The notes under the pieces are model-generated. The model saw nothing but the letters and a program-made list of their open reading frames with translations. It had not been told where the DNA came from and searched no databases. A stretch of 64,000 nucleotides of DNA, taken from Thermobispora bispora DSM 43833. GTDB taxonomy: Bacteria; Actinomycetota; Actinomycetes; Streptosporangiales; Streptosporangiaceae. Positions 44,205 through 53,886 of this stretch are shown piece by piece (within the stretch, counting starts at the first letter, position 1; the number at the start of each line of letters is the position of its first letter). The translations under genes were made by a program, and so were the position numbers. The DNA is taken from contig NC_014165.1 in the NCBI RefSeq assembly GCF_000092645.1, forward strand, positions 3,410,001 to 3,474,000, given 5' to 3'.

Positions 44205-45611
44205 TCACGACGACGCGGCCGGGCGGGTTGTCCCCGGGGCACACTCGCGCTCGAGCACGATGTGGCAGGCGAGCTGGAGGGCGAAGCGGGTCTCCGGGTC
44301 GGACAGGTCGGCGCCGAGCGCCGCGGTGATCCGCCGGATCCGGTGCGCCACCGCGTTCGGGTGGAGGTTGAGCACCTCGGCCGCCCGGCTCCGGGAGCCC
44401 CAGTGGTCGAGGTACGCCTTGAGCGTGGGGATGGCCTGCGCGCTGAGCGGGCCGAGGCCGGCGAGCGGGGCGAGCATGTCCCGGGCGGCGAGCACCGCGC
44501 TCTCGCTGCCGCACACCTCGGTGAGGATCGCGTGGGCGCCGAGCCGGTCGAACCGCACCACCTCACCCGGGGCGGCGCGGCCGGCCGCCGCCCGCGCCTG
44601 GACCACGGTGCGCCGGAGCCCGTCGGGCCCGGCCTGCAGGGTGCCGATGCCGATGCCGAGCGGGGGCAGGCCGTCGGTCACCGGGAGGGCGGCGGCCCGC
44701 TCATCGGTGGTGAAGATCACGAGCAGCCCGTCCTGCCACCGGACGACGAGCGGCGGCGCGGTGAGGTCGGCCGGGTCCAACGCGGCGGCCGCGCCCGCGC
44801 GGACCCGGCGGAGCAGGGCCTCGTCCGCCCGCGGGGCGCGCAGGAAGACGGCCACGTGCCGGCCGTCCACCGGCACCCCCTCGCGCCGGGCCTGGCGGGC
44901 CGCGGCCCGCACGTCCTTCTCCGGGGCCCGGAGCAGCGCGAGCAGGGCCTGCTCCCGGGCGCGCTCCCGGGCCCGGGCGGCGGCGCGCACCCGGCCGAGC
45001 ATCGCGGCGACCACCCCGGCGACGATCGCGGCCGCCGGGTCCTCGCCGTACCAGCGCACGTAGCCGTCCGGGCGGCCGTCCACCCGGATCACCGCGTTCT
45101 TCGCGGCCGGCTCGGCGATCTCCGCCACGCCGTACTCGGCCCCGATCGCGGCCGAGGCGACGCGGAGGATGTCGCCCTCGCTCGCGCCCTCCATGGCGCC
45201 GAGCCGGTCGATCGCCTCCCGCGTGCGGCTGAGCAGCAGGTCGGGGTCGGCGCGGAGGGCGTCGCTGAGCCCGAGCACGGTCTCGGAGAGCGACTGCTCC
45301 GAGCCGCCGGCGAGCAGGGCGACCCCCACCCGCCGGGCGAGGTCGACCACGTCGGGCGCGGTGCTGGCCGGGCCGGGGAGCACGAGCGCGGCGAGCCCGC
45401 GCCGGCCGGCGGTCCGGAGCGCGCCGAGCACGTCGCACCCCTGGGCCGCGTTCCGGGAGAGCACGGCGAGCGCCCCGACCGGGGCCGAGTCCAGCTCCCG
45501 GATCTCGTCCACCAGCACGACGCTCCGCACCGGCCGGGCGTCCCACGGGCCGGCGATGAGGGTGAGCCGGCGGCCGGCCGGGGTGCGGAGCAGGTCGCTC
45601 ACATGGCGCAT
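44205..45611 (-). CDS. PucR-family transcriptional regulator
   Basis: A 468-residue regulator. The N-terminal PucR domain has sensory layout (residues about 1-130), the middle is a GGDEF-like CdaR region, and the C-terminal HTH_30 is in LKAYLDHWGSRSRAAEVLN and LHPNAVAHRIRRITAALGAD. PucR regulators often control purine, hydantoin or peptide catabolism and respond to nitrogen compounds. It sits between transporter ATPases and hyuAB on the same strand, so it probably regulates this cluster. Confidence 0.92.
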   Translation of the reverse strand: MRHVSDLLRTPAGRRLTLIAGPWDARPVRSVVLVDEIRELDSAPVGALAVLSRNAAQGCDVLGALRTAGRRGLAALVLPGPASTAPDVVDLARRVGVALLAGGSEQSLSETVLGLSDALRADPDLLLSRTREAIDRLGAMEGASEGDILRVASAAIGAEYGVAEIAEPAAKNAVIRVDGRPDGYVRWYGEDPAAAIVAGVVAAMLGRVRAAARARERAREQALLALLRAPEKDVRAAARQARREGVPVDGRHVAVFLRAPRADEALLRRVRAGAAAALDPADLTAPPLVVRWQDGLLVIFTTDERAAALPVTDGLPPLGIGIGTLQAGPDGLRRTVVQARAAAGRAAPGEVVRFDRLGAHAILTEVCGSESAVLAARDMLAPLAGLGPLSAQAIPTLKAYLDHWGSRSRAAEVLNLHPNAVAHRIRRITAALGADLSDPETRFALQLACHIVLERECAPGTTRPAASS

Positions 45612-45631
45612 CGGGTCCTACCTCGATCCGT

Positions 45632-46678
45632 TCAGCGGCGTCTCCTGCGCCGCCACAGGCCGCGGCTGCGCCGCAGCCGGGCCCGCCGCCGGGCCTCGAC
45701 GGGCGTGCCGGGCGCGCTGAGCTCGAGCACCGTCTTGGCGCGGTGGCAGGCGACGTTCCGCGTCCCGACCCGCTTGAGCCGCGGCGCCTCCTCCTGGCAG
45801 CGGTCCACGGCGAACGGGCAGCGCAGCCGGAACGGGCAGCCGGTGGTGGCCGGCGCCGCCTCGGTCCGCCCCGCGGGCTTGGGCGGCTCGCCGCCGATCC
45901 GCGGCACCGCGTCCCGCAGCGCGAGCGTGTAGGGGTGGGCCGGCCGGGTGAGCAGGTCGAGCGTGGCCCCGCTCTCCACCACCCGCCCGGCGAACATCAC
46001 GTGCGCGGTGTGGCAGAGCCGCGCCACGACCCCGAGGTTGTGGCTGATGAGCAGGTAGCCGAGCCCGCGCTCCGCGGCGAGCCGCTCCAGCAGGTCGAGG
46101 ATCCGCGCCTGCACGGTGACGTCGAGGGCGCTGGTCGGCTCGTCGAGCACGAGCACCCGCGGGTCCACCGCGAGGGCCCGGGCGATCGCCACCCGCTGCC
46201 GCTGGCCGCCGGAGAGCTGGTGCGGCCGGCGCTCGGCGAGCGCCGCGTCGAGCCCCACGTCGGCGAGCAGCTCGGCGATCCGCTCCCGCCGCTCCTTCCG
46301 GTCCATCCGGTGGTGGACCTGGAGCGCCTCACCGATCGACGCGCCCACGGTCATCCGGGGGTTGAGCGCCTCGCTGCCGTCCTGGAAGACCGGCTGCACG
46401 TTCCCCCGGAACTCGGTCCAGCCCTTCCGGTCGAGCTCGGCGAGGTCGCGGGAGCCGTACCGGATCGCGCCGGAGCGCGGGCGGAGCAGGCCGAGGAGGG
46501 CGCGGGCGAGGGTGGTCTTGCCCGAGCCGCTCTCCCCGATCAGGCCGACGCCCCCGCCGGCGCCCACGGTGAGGCTGACGTCGTGCACGACCGCCGTGCC
46601 GCCGTAGCCGAGGGTGACCCGCTCGGCGCTCAGCACCGGCGGCTCGGGTGCCTGGTCCGTACCGTTCACGCGGGTCAT
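45632..46678 (-). CDS. peptide-type ABC transporter ATPase (DppF/OppF)
   Basis: A 348-residue ATPase. Walker A is [16 protein letters not shown], the signature is [15 protein letters not shown], Walker B is [13 protein letters not shown] and the switch His is in [13 protein letters not shown]. The C-terminal oligopeptide-transporter domain has a four-cysteine stretch ([15 protein letters not shown] and ACHRA). The very Arg-rich tail is unusual. ATG 46678 overlaps the upstream ATPase stop. Works with the DppD-like neighbour. Confidence 0.93.
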   Translation of the reverse strand: MTRVNGTDQAPEPPVLSAERVTLGYGGTAVVHDVSLTVGAGGGVGLIGESGSGKTTLARALLGLLRPRSGAIRYGSRDLAELDRKGWTEFRGNVQPVFQDGSEALNPRMTVGASIGEALQVHHRMDRKERRERIAELLADVGLDAALAERRPHQLSGGQRQRVAIARALAVDPRVLVLDEPTSALDVTVQARILDLLERLAAERGLGYLLISHNLGVVARLCHTAHVMFAGRVVESGATLDLLTRPAHPYTLALRDAVPRIGGEPPKPAGRTEAAPATTGCPFRLRCPFAVDRCQEEAPRLKRVGTRNVACHRAKTVLELSAPGTPVEARRRARLRRSRGLWRRRRRR

Positions 46679-47463
46679 GCCTGCACCTCCGCGGAGTGCC
46701 CCGGCAGCCGGGGGACGGCGGCGATCAGGTCCTTGGTGTACTGCTCGCGCGGCCGGGCGAACACGCCGGCGGCCGGGCCGCTCTCCACCACGGCGCCGTC
46801 CTTCATCACCACGACCCGGTCGGCGATCGAGGAGACGAGCGCCAGGTCGTGGGAGACGAGCAGGACGGCAAGGCCGCGCTCCTCGTGCAGCCGGCGGAGC
46901 ACCGCGACCACCTCGGCCTGCACGGTCACGTCGAGCGCGCTGGTCGGCTCGTCGGCGAGCAGCACCTCGGCCCCGAGCGCGAGGGCGAGCGCGATGGCGA
47001 ACCGCTGCGCCTGCCCGCCGGAGACCTGGTGGGGGTAGCGCCGCAGCACCTCGGGCGGGAGCAGCACGTCGGCGAGGGCCCGCTCCGCCCGGGCCCGGGC
47101 CTCGTCCCCCTTCACCCCGTGCCGGGCGAGCGCGCGGCGCATCAGCGTGCCGAGCCGCATGGTCGGGTTGAGCGCGGACTGCGGGCTCTGCAGCACCAAG
47201 GCCACCGTGGAGCCGCGGATCCGCCGCAGCTCGGCCGGCCCGGCGGCGAGCACGTCCACCCCTGCGACCGTGATGCTCCCCGTGACGGCCGCCCCCTCCA
47301 GCAGGCCGAGGATCGCCAGCAGGGTGGTGGTCTTGCCCGAGCCGCTCTCCCCGACGATCGCGACGCACTCCCCGCGCGCCACGTCGAGCTCGGGCACGGT
47401 GGCGATCACCCGGTCGCCGATCCGGACCTGAAGGTCGCGGACACTGATCAGTGCGTCGCTCAT
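46675..47463 (-). CDS. peptide-type ABC transporter ATPase (DppD/OppD)
   Basis: A 262-residue ATPase with Walker [17 protein letters not shown], Walker [14 protein letters not shown] and the switch LVSHDLALVSSIADR. The signature reads VSGGQAQRFAIALA. It lacks the C-terminal cysteine domain present in its partner. ATG 47463 overlaps the upstream permease stop. Forms a heterodimer with the next gene product. Confidence 0.93.
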   Translation of the reverse strand: MSDALISVRDLQVRIGDRVIATVPELDVARGECVAIVGESGSGKTTTLLAILGLLEGAAVTGSITVAGVDVLAAGPAELRRIRGSTVALVLQSPQSALNPTMRLGTLMRRALARHGVKGDEARARAERALADVLLPPEVLRRYPHQVSGGQAQRFAIALALALGAEVLLADEPTSALDVTVQAEVVAVLRRLHEERGLAVLLVSHDLALVSSIADRVVVMKDGAVVESGPAAGVFARPREQYTKDLIAAVPRLPGHSAEVQA

Positions 47464-48323
47464 CGGGCCAGCCTCGCCCTCAGCCCTTCGCCGAGCATGT
47501 TGCAGGCGAACGCGGTGATCAGGATCGCGAGCCCGGGGAAGGTCACCACCCACCAGTTGGTGGTGAAGAGCGCCTGCCCCTGCTCGACCATGAGCCCCCA
47601 CTCGGCGGTCGGCTCGTGCGCGCCGAGGCCGAGGTAGGAGAGGGCCGCCGCGGTGAGGATCACCCCGCCCCCGTCGAGGGAGAGCTGGACCAGCACCGGG
47701 GTGAGCGCGTTCGGCAGCACGTGCCGGAAGACGATGAGCGGCGCGGGCACGCCGAGGCACCGGGCGGCGTCGACGAACCCCCGGGTGGCGACCGAGGAGG
47801 CCACCGAGGCGGTCAGCCGGGTGTACCACGGCCACCAGGTGGCCGAGATGGCCACGATCACCGTGGTCACGCTCGGCTGGAGCACCACGGCGAGGGCGAG
47901 GGAGAGCAGGAGCGCGGGGAACGCCAGGAACACGTCGGTCACCCGCATGATCACGTCGCGCACCCAGCCCCCGGCGTAGCCGGCCACGACCCCGAGGATC
48001 ACGCCGACCGTCCCCGAGATGGCGAGCACCGCCACGACGATCACGAGCGAGGTGCGCGCGCCGAACAGCACCCGGCTCAGCACGTCCCGGCCGACCTGGT
48101 CGGTGCCGAACCAGTGCTCCGCGCTCGGCGGGAGCAGCGCCTCGGTCGGGTGGGTGGCCGAGCCGCCGTCCTCCGGGTAGGGCGCGATCCACGGCGCGAA
48201 CACCGCGGCGAGCACGATGATCCCGAGCAGCACCGCCCCGGCCACGGCGAGCCGGTCCACCCCGGCGAGCCGGGAGAGCGGGGTACGGCGCAGCGTGGGC
48301 AGGGCGCCGGCGGGGGCCGTCAT
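47460..48323 (-). CDS. peptide-type ABC transporter permease (DppC/OppC)
   Basis: A 287-residue permease with about six spans. It shows HWFGTDQVGRDVLSRVLFGA, the DppC hallmark, and the coupling loop FVDAARCLGVPAPLIVFRHV with SYLGLGAHEPTAEWG. The ATG overlaps the DppB-like gene stop (ATGA). Part of the same transporter. Confidence 0.94.
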   Translation of the reverse strand: MTAPAGALPTLRRTPLSRLAGVDRLAVAGAVLLGIIVLAAVFAPWIAPYPEDGGSATHPTEALLPPSAEHWFGTDQVGRDVLSRVLFGARTSLVIVVAVLAISGTVGVILGVVAGYAGGWVRDVIMRVTDVFLAFPALLLSLALAVVLQPSVTTVIVAISATWWPWYTRLTASVASSVATRGFVDAARCLGVPAPLIVFRHVLPNALTPVLVQLSLDGGGVILTAAALSYLGLGAHEPTAEWGLMVEQGQALFTTNWWVVTFPGLAILITAFACNMLGEGLRARLAR

Positions 48324-49336
48324 CGCACCCTCACCCGGGGGTCGATCACCGCCTGGAGCAGGTCCACGGCGAGGTTGACGAGCACGTACAGCGTGGCCAC
48401 CAGGAGGGTGACCCCCGCGATGGCCGGGGTGTCGAGCGCGCGGATCGAGTCGGCCGCGTACCGGCCGAGGCCCGGCCAGTTGAACACCGCTTCCACCAGG
48501 AAACCGTTCACGAGCGAGTAGGCGAAGACCAGCGCGAGCAGGGTGAGCACGGGGTTGAGCGCCGGCCGGAGGGAGAACCGGGTGAGCACGGCCGTCTCCC
48601 CGAAGCCCAGGGCCCGCTCCAGCCGGGCGTGGTCCCGGGCCGACTCCTCGATGAGGGTGGCCCGGGTGAGCTGGGCGACCACGCCGGCCGGGTAGGCGGC
48701 CATCACCGTGGCCGGCAGCACGAGGTGCCAGAGCGTGCTGGTGAAGATCGGCCAGTTGCCGGTGATCAGCGCGTCCACGATCGTGATCGTGGTCCATTCG
48801 CGGAGCGGGCTGGTCTGGTCGAGGTTCTGGTCGTACTCGCCGGCCACCGGGAACCAGCCGAGCTTGCTCGCGAACAGCGTCTGGAGGGCGAGCGCCAGCC
48901 AGAACACCGGCACGGAGACCGCGAGCATGGACGACAGCCGGATCGACAGGTCGGGGAGCCGCCCGCGGTACCGAGCGGCGAGCACGCCGAGCGGGATCCC
49001 GGTGACCACCGCGATGATCAGCGCCGCGCCCACCAGCTCGAGGGAGGCGGGGAACGCCTGCATCAGGTCCTCGAGCACCGGCCGCTTGGTGTGCAGGCTC
49101 ACCCCCCAGTCCCCGGTGACCAGGTCACGGGCGTAGTTCCACAGCTGCACCGGGAGCGGGTCGTCCAGCCCGAACTGGGCGCGCACCCGGGCGAGCTGCT
49201 CGGCCGTCGCCTTGGGCCCGGCGTACGCCACGGCCGGGTCACCGGGGACCAGCCGGGTGACGATGAAGGTGAGGACGACCACGCCGGCCACGACCAGGGC
49301 GGCCTGGCCGAGCCGGCGGGTCAGGTATCGCACCAT
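48320..49336 (-). CDS. peptide-type ABC transporter permease (DppB/OppB)
   Basis: A 338-residue permease. The N-terminus MVRYLTRRLGQAALVVAG and VTRLVPGDPA are typical of DppB, the long extracytoplasmic part is present, and the coupling loop is EESARDHARLERALGFGETA. About six spans. It starts three bases after the binding protein stop and overlaps the DppC-like gene. Confidence 0.94.
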   Translation of the reverse strand: MVRYLTRRLGQAALVVAGVVVLTFIVTRLVPGDPAVAYAGPKATAEQLARVRAQFGLDDPLPVQLWNYARDLVTGDWGVSLHTKRPVLEDLMQAFPASLELVGAALIIAVVTGIPLGVLAARYRGRLPDLSIRLSSMLAVSVPVFWLALALQTLFASKLGWFPVAGEYDQNLDQTSPLREWTTITIVDALITGNWPIFTSTLWHLVLPATVMAAYPAGVVAQLTRATLIEESARDHARLERALGFGETAVLTRFSLRPALNPVLTLLALVFAYSLVNGFLVEAVFNWPGLGRYAADSIRALDTPAIAGVTLLVATLYVLVNLAVDLLQAVIDPRVRVR

Positions 49337-49339
49337 CTG

Positions 49340-50965
49340 TCAGGCTGCGGGCTTGAGGTCGTAGACGAACACCACGTTCGGGTAGGCCGGGTTGTCCACG
49401 TACCCCTGGACCGACTTGGCGTAGGCCCGCTGGTAGTTGACCACGTACGGCACGGCCACCGCGGCGTGCTCGTCGATGATCTTCGCCTGCAGCTCGGCCG
49501 CGGCCTTCTCCGCCGCCGCCGGGTCGGTCGCCATGAGCTCGGGCAACCCGTCGATCGCCTCGTCGACCTTCTTGTCCTTCAGGTAGGAGAGGTTGAAGGA
49601 GATCTGGTCGTCGGGCGTGCTGCGGAACACGTTGAAGAACCACGAGTAGGCGTCGGCGTAGTCCGGCCACCAGTACATGACGAAGATGTCCTGGCGCTTC
49701 TCCGGGTCCTTCGCCTTGCCCTGGTCCCACTGGGTGTTCCACTGCAGGGCCTTGGCCGACAGCTTCACGTTGAGCTTGTCGAGCGTGGAGGAGAGCAGGG
49801 TGACCAGGACCTGCTGGTCGTTGTCGCCCTGCGCGTAGGTGAGCTCGAGCTCGAGCTGCTTGCCGCCCGGCCCGTAACCGGCCTCCTTCAGCAGCGCCTC
49901 GGCACCGGCGAGGTCCTGCTTGGGCGTGCGGCCGGGGACGTGGCCGAGCAGGCCCTCGGGGACGAAGCCGCTGGCGGCGACGCCGGAGCCCTGGAGCGCG
50001 GCGAGCAGGCCGTCGTAGTCGATCGCCTTCTGGATCGCCTTGCGCAGCCGGACGTCCTTGAGCGGGCCGCTGGCGGTGTTGAACAGCAGGAGCAGGTTCT
50101 GGAAGGACGGGGTCTGCGAGGTCTGGACGTTCTCCGCGGAGCCCGCCTGGGCGAAGAGCTGCGGGTTGAGGCGCGGCACGAACGAGACCTCACCGCGCTG
50201 GAGGAGCTGCCAGGCGGTGGTGATCTCGGGCGTCACCCGGTAGGAGACCTTCTTGTAGTGCGGGCCGTCCCAGCCGCCCCAGTACTGGTCGTAGGCCTTC
50301 AGGGTCAGCTCGACCTCTTCGCCCTTGCGCCAGCTCTCGACCGTGTACGGGCCCGTGCCGGCGTCGTTGCCCTCGTTGAACCACTTCTTGAGGTCGTCGG
50401 AGTCACCGTCGACCGCCGTGGTGTCGTAGATGAAGGCCGCGTAGCCGGACGAGGCGACCAGGTCGAGCGGCACCGGGTACTTGAGCTTGAACTCGAGGGT
50501 GAAGTCGTCCTTCGCCTCGATCTTGTCGACCGCGTCCCAGATGTAGGCCGCGCCGTCACCGATCTTCTTGGTGCGCTCGATCGCGGCCTTCGCCGCCTTG
50601 GCGTCGAGCGGCTTGCCGGTGTGGAAGGTCACCCCCTGGCGCAGGGTGAAGGTCCACTTCTTGCCCTCATCGGAGGAGGTCCACGAGGTCGCCAGCAGCG
50701 GCTCCGCCTTCTTGGTCTGCGGGTTGTACCGCGTCAGCGTCTCGTAGATGTTGTGCATGGCGATGATCTCGTTGGAGTACGAGCTCGCCGGGTCCCATTC
50801 GGTCACTACCTCGAGGTTCGGGACGTAGACGAACGTGGCGTCGGTCGGGGCGCCGGACGCCGCCGGGGATTGGGAGCCCCGGACCTGTCCACCGGCGCAC
50901 GCGGTGGCGGTCAACGCCATCGCCACCACGGCTCCCGCCGCTAGGAGACGCTTGTGCCAGCGCAT
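49340..50965 (-). CDS. peptide-type ABC transporter substrate-binding lipoprotein
   Basis: A 541-residue SBP_bac_5 family lipoprotein. The signal peptide MRWHKRLLAAGAVVAMALT ends in a lipobox with Cys23. The body shows NLEVVTEWDPASSYSNEI, FTLRQGVTFHTGKPLDAK, GTGPYTVESWRKGEEVEL and YWWPDYADAYSWF. ATG 50965 is preferred over an in-frame start at 51004 that would place residues ahead of the signal. It lies 35 bases after the hydantoinase-A-like gene and is paralogous to the solitary protein at 36220-37812. Confidence 0.94.
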   Translation of the reverse strand: MRWHKRLLAAGAVVAMALTATACAGGQVRGSQSPAASGAPTDATFVYVPNLEVVTEWDPASSYSNEIIAMHNIYETLTRYNPQTKKAEPLLATSWTSSDEGKKWTFTLRQGVTFHTGKPLDAKAAKAAIERTKKIGDGAAYIWDAVDKIEAKDDFTLEFKLKYPVPLDLVASSGYAAFIYDTTAVDGDSDDLKKWFNEGNDAGTGPYTVESWRKGEEVELTLKAYDQYWGGWDGPHYKKVSYRVTPEITTAWQLLQRGEVSFVPRLNPQLFAQAGSAENVQTSQTPSFQNLLLLFNTASGPLKDVRLRKAIQKAIDYDGLLAALQGSGVAASGFVPEGLLGHVPGRTPKQDLAGAEALLKEAGYGPGGKQLELELTYAQGDNDQQVLVTLLSSTLDKLNVKLSAKALQWNTQWDQGKAKDPEKRQDIFVMYWWPDYADAYSWFFNVFRSTPDDQISFNLSYLKDKKVDEAIDGLPELMATDPAAAEKAAAELQAKIIDEHAAVAVPYVVNYQRAYAKSVQGYVDNPAYPNVVFVYDLKPAA

Positions 50966-51000
50966 ATGAGGGGGTTCCTTTCGAGGGGATTCCTTTCCTA

Positions 51001-52560
51001 TCACGGCATTCCGGCGAGCGGTCCGGCGGCCTTGACGTGCAGGCGGACCGCGGGTTCGGGGAGGTAGCTCAGGGGGATCTCGCTGAGCTCGACGATCCGC
51101 ACGGAGGCGGGGTCGGCCCCGGCCGCCACGGCGCGCGCGGCCGCCTCCTCCTTGGCGCTCTCGAGCGACGCGGCCCGCTCGGCCGCGTCCCGGGCGGCCG
51201 GCACGATCGTCTCGAACCGCCCGCCGGCGAGCGCGATCGCCGCCCCCACCGCGTTGGCGACCTCGGAGTGGGCGGGCCGGAGGACCTCCCGCACCCCGGG
51301 GATGCGGTCCGGGAGCAGGAAGGCCGCGCCGCCGACGGCGACGAGCGGCAGGTCCGCCTTGCCGAGCGAGACGCGATCCACCGCGTCGGCGATGAGCTCG
51401 TCCGCCACCCGCACCGCGGCGGTGAGCCGGTCCCGGGCCTCCGCGGGGACGGGGCGGGTGCCCACGGACCCCCGGCCGGCCGCCACGGCCGCGTCGGTCA
51501 TGGTCGGGGTGGAGCCGCCGAACACCAGCGCCTCGGTGGCGACCCGGTAGCCGACGGACCGGGGGGCCTCCCGCGGGTCGCCGAGCGTGTCGATGATCGT
51601 GCCGCCGCCGAGGGCGATGGAGAGGATGTCGGGCATCCGGAAGTTCGTCGTCACCCCGCCGATCTCGACGGCGGCGGACGACTCCCGGGGGAACCCGGCC
51701 ACCAGCACGCCGAGGTCGGTGGAGGTGCCGCCGACGTCGGCGACGATCGCGTCGGCGACGCCCGACAGGTGGGCGGCGCCGCGCAGCGAGTTCGCCGGGC
51801 CGGAGCCGATGGTGAGCACCGGGTAGCGGGCCGCGTACTCGACGCTCATCAGCGTGCCGTCGTTCTGGGCGAAGAACGTCTCGACGGCGAGGCCCCGGGC
51901 GGCCAGGGCGGCCTCGAGGGCCGCGGTGACCTCGCGGGCCACGCCGTACAGGGCCGCGTTGAGCACGGTCGCGTTCTCCCGCTCCAGCAGGCCCAGCGTG
52001 CCGATCTCGTGGCTCAGGCTCACCGGCACGTCGCCGAGCTCCTCCCGGACGATCTCGCGGACCCGCAGCTCCTGGTCCGCGCCGGCCGGGCTGAACACGC
52101 CGGTGACCGCGACCGCATCGGCCGGCGTCTCGGCGAGGAACCGCCGGATCGCGTCCTCGTCGAGCGGGGCGATCTCCCGCCCGTCGACGAACCGGCCGCC
52201 GCGCACTATCGCCGTCCCCGCCACCACGGCCGCGCGCAGGTCCTCGGGCCAGTCGCTGAGCGGTGGCACGGACGTGGTCGCGGGCGCGCCGAGCCGCAGT
52301 ACGGCGACCCGCCCGAGGGAGCGGCGCTCCAGGATCGCGTTGGTGGCGTGGGTCGTGCCGAGCATGACCCGGGTGACCTGCCGGGGGTCGGGGATCGCCG
52401 CGAGGACGGCGTCGAGGGCGGCGCAGAGCCCGCCGGTCACGTCGGGGGTGGTGGGGCGCTTCACCTTCGCCACCACACGCCCCGCGGCGTCGAGCACCAC
52501 TGCGTCGGTGTTGGTGCCGCCCACGTCGATCCCGACGCGGAGGGCCGCTCGCTCGCTCAT
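51001..52560 (-). CDS. hydantoinase/oxoprolinase A-like protein, short form
   Basis: A 519-residue HyuA-like protein, about 150 residues shorter than the HyuA in this cluster. It opens VGIDVGGTNTDAVVLDAAG, with RVMLGTTHATNAILERRS, ISLSHE-like VSLSHEIGTLGLLERENATV, a second phosphate motif VADVGGTSTDLGVLV and SIALGGGTIIDTL. In many genomes this short form pairs with a DUF917 protein, as here, where the DUF917 gene overlaps its start by four bases. Substrate unknown. Confidence 0.9.
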   Translation of the reverse strand: MSERAALRVGIDVGGTNTDAVVLDAAGRVVAKVKRPTTPDVTGGLCAALDAVLAAIPDPRQVTRVMLGTTHATNAILERRSLGRVAVLRLGAPATTSVPPLSDWPEDLRAAVVAGTAIVRGGRFVDGREIAPLDEDAIRRFLAETPADAVAVTGVFSPAGADQELRVREIVREELGDVPVSLSHEIGTLGLLERENATVLNAALYGVAREVTAALEAALAARGLAVETFFAQNDGTLMSVEYAARYPVLTIGSGPANSLRGAAHLSGVADAIVADVGGTSTDLGVLVAGFPRESSAAVEIGGVTTNFRMPDILSIALGGGTIIDTLGDPREAPRSVGYRVATEALVFGGSTPTMTDAAVAAGRGSVGTRPVPAEARDRLTAAVRVADELIADAVDRVSLGKADLPLVAVGGAAFLLPDRIPGVREVLRPAHSEVANAVGAAIALAGGRFETIVPAARDAAERAASLESAKEEAAARAVAAGADPASVRIVELSEIPLSYLPEPAVRLHVKAAGPLAGMP

Positions 52561-53627
52561 GGCGCGATCGTCTCCACCGGCAGATGGTCGAGGTCGTAGC
52601 CGAAGGCGCGTGGGCCGGCGATCTTGAGGCCCTCTGGGGTCCGCCAAAGGGGATCGCAGGGCCACGCGATCACGGTCACGCGCTGACCATAGCGGAGGTT
52701 TTCGGTTTGGATTGCAGAAGCCGTGAGAGTATCCACAATTGTGATCAAATCGGGCACGATAGCCCGCACTCGGTCGTTCTCGATCGCGACAAGGTTCTCG
52801 TTCTGGATCTCGACGGTGAGCCGCCTGCCGCGGTCCTCACCGGTGCCCTCGATCACCACGGTGCCGCGCGCGAACCCCCCGGTGGTCCGCCGCTCCAGCT
52901 CGGTGAGCTTGCCGGTGATCAGCCGGGCCGCGCCGAGCTCGGCGATGAGCGCGGCGAGCGGGTCCCGCGCGCCCTGCGTGGCCCGGCCGATGGCGATGGC
53001 GCGCCGCACCGTCCCGCGGATCGCCCCCCGGGCGAGCTCGCCGGCGGTGAGGATGTAGTCCGCCATGAGCGCGCTCGAGCCGGCCGCCACGCACACGGCC
53101 CGCGCCATCCGCTCCGACCACACCCCGTCGATCGGCCGGATCGTCACCACGTTGCCGACCGCGTCGGCCATCACGACCGGGGTCGGCGGGATGCCGGCCA
53201 CGTTCATCGACACCATCTGCACTTCGGGGAAGGCGCGGCCCATCGCGTCCGCGTCGAGCAGCGGCAGGCCGAGGCGGGCCGCCCAGGCCACCGGGGCGAC
53301 CCCGTTCGCCCCGCCGATCTCGGAGGACATCACCGCGGCCGGGGGCCGCCCGAAGACCCGCTCCACCTCGTCGCGGATCAGGACCGGCTCCTCGGCGGCG
53401 GCGATCATCTCGTGGCTGACCGTGGGGGCGCCGATCCCGGAGAGCGGCAGCACCAGCGCGTCCGGGTCGAGCTCCTCAAGGGACACGAGCGGCACCTCAC
53501 CGTACGCGCTGATCGCCCGGCGCGCGGCGATGGCCGCGGTGCGCACGTCGCCTCCCCCGCCGGTGCCCAGTACGGCGCAGCCGCGGGCGAGCGCGTCGAC
53601 GTCGTCCATGGTGATGCGGGCCATCAT
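52557..53627 (-). CDS. DUF917 family protein
   Basis: A 356-residue DUF917 protein. Typical segments are VDALARGCAVLGTGGGGDV, PLSGIGAPTVSHEMI, SSEIGGANGVAPVAWAARLG, LPLLDADAMGRAFPEVQMVS and LITIVDTLTASAIQTENL. The biochemical role of DUF917 is not settled; it usually accompanies short HyuA-like proteins. The start is the first of two adjacent ATGs (53627/53624). First gene of the cluster, with dyads upstream. Confidence 0.9.
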   Translation of the reverse strand: MMARITMDDVDALARGCAVLGTGGGGDVRTAAIAARRAISAYGEVPLVSLEELDPDALVLPLSGIGAPTVSHEMIAAAEEPVLIRDEVERVFGRPPAAVMSSEIGGANGVAPVAWAARLGLPLLDADAMGRAFPEVQMVSMNVAGIPPTPVVMADAVGNVVTIRPIDGVWSERMARAVCVAAGSSALMADYILTAGELARGAIRGTVRRAIAIGRATQGARDPLAALIAELGAARLITGKLTELERRTTGGFARGTVVIEGTGEDRGRRLTVEIQNENLVAIENDRVRAIVPDLITIVDTLTASAIQTENLRYGQRVTVIAWPCDPLWRTPEGLKIAGPRAFGYDLDHLPVETIAP

Positions 53628-53664
53628 GCGGGGGAGCCTTCACCACCGGGCCGATCGGACTCAA

Positions 53665-53711
53665 TGTCACCTTCTGACACCGATAGGACAGGCGTTGTCG
53701 TTCCGCGACAA
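53665..53711 (-). promoter_or_regulatory. two matching dyads upstream of the ten-gene cluster
   Basis: TGTCA and TGACA flank five bases at 53665-53679, and TTGTCG and CGACAA flank five bases at 53695-53711. Both fit TGTCR-N5-YGACA, with centres 31 bases apart, close to three helical turns. They lie 38-84 bases upstream of the DUF917 start, where a repressor or activator would act. Confidence 0.5.
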
Positions 53712-53886
53712 AACAGCCACCGGGGACGACAGGGCGGGGCCCGCCGGCGAAGCCGAGGCCCGCCGAACGCGCAGGTCACGGGCGTTCTGGAACGATCTAC
53801 GGCGGATCGCCGGGCGCGGGGAACCCGGAGGCGGAGCGCGGCGCACGGCGGGGCCCGCCGCTCGCGAGCACCGTGGGCGCACGCCG

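Noticed and set aside
42193-45063. 956-codon plus-strand open frame
   Set aside because: Lies antisense to hyuA and the PucR gene; composition is Arg/Gly/Pro/His-rich and without motifs, as expected for shadows in GC-rich DNA.
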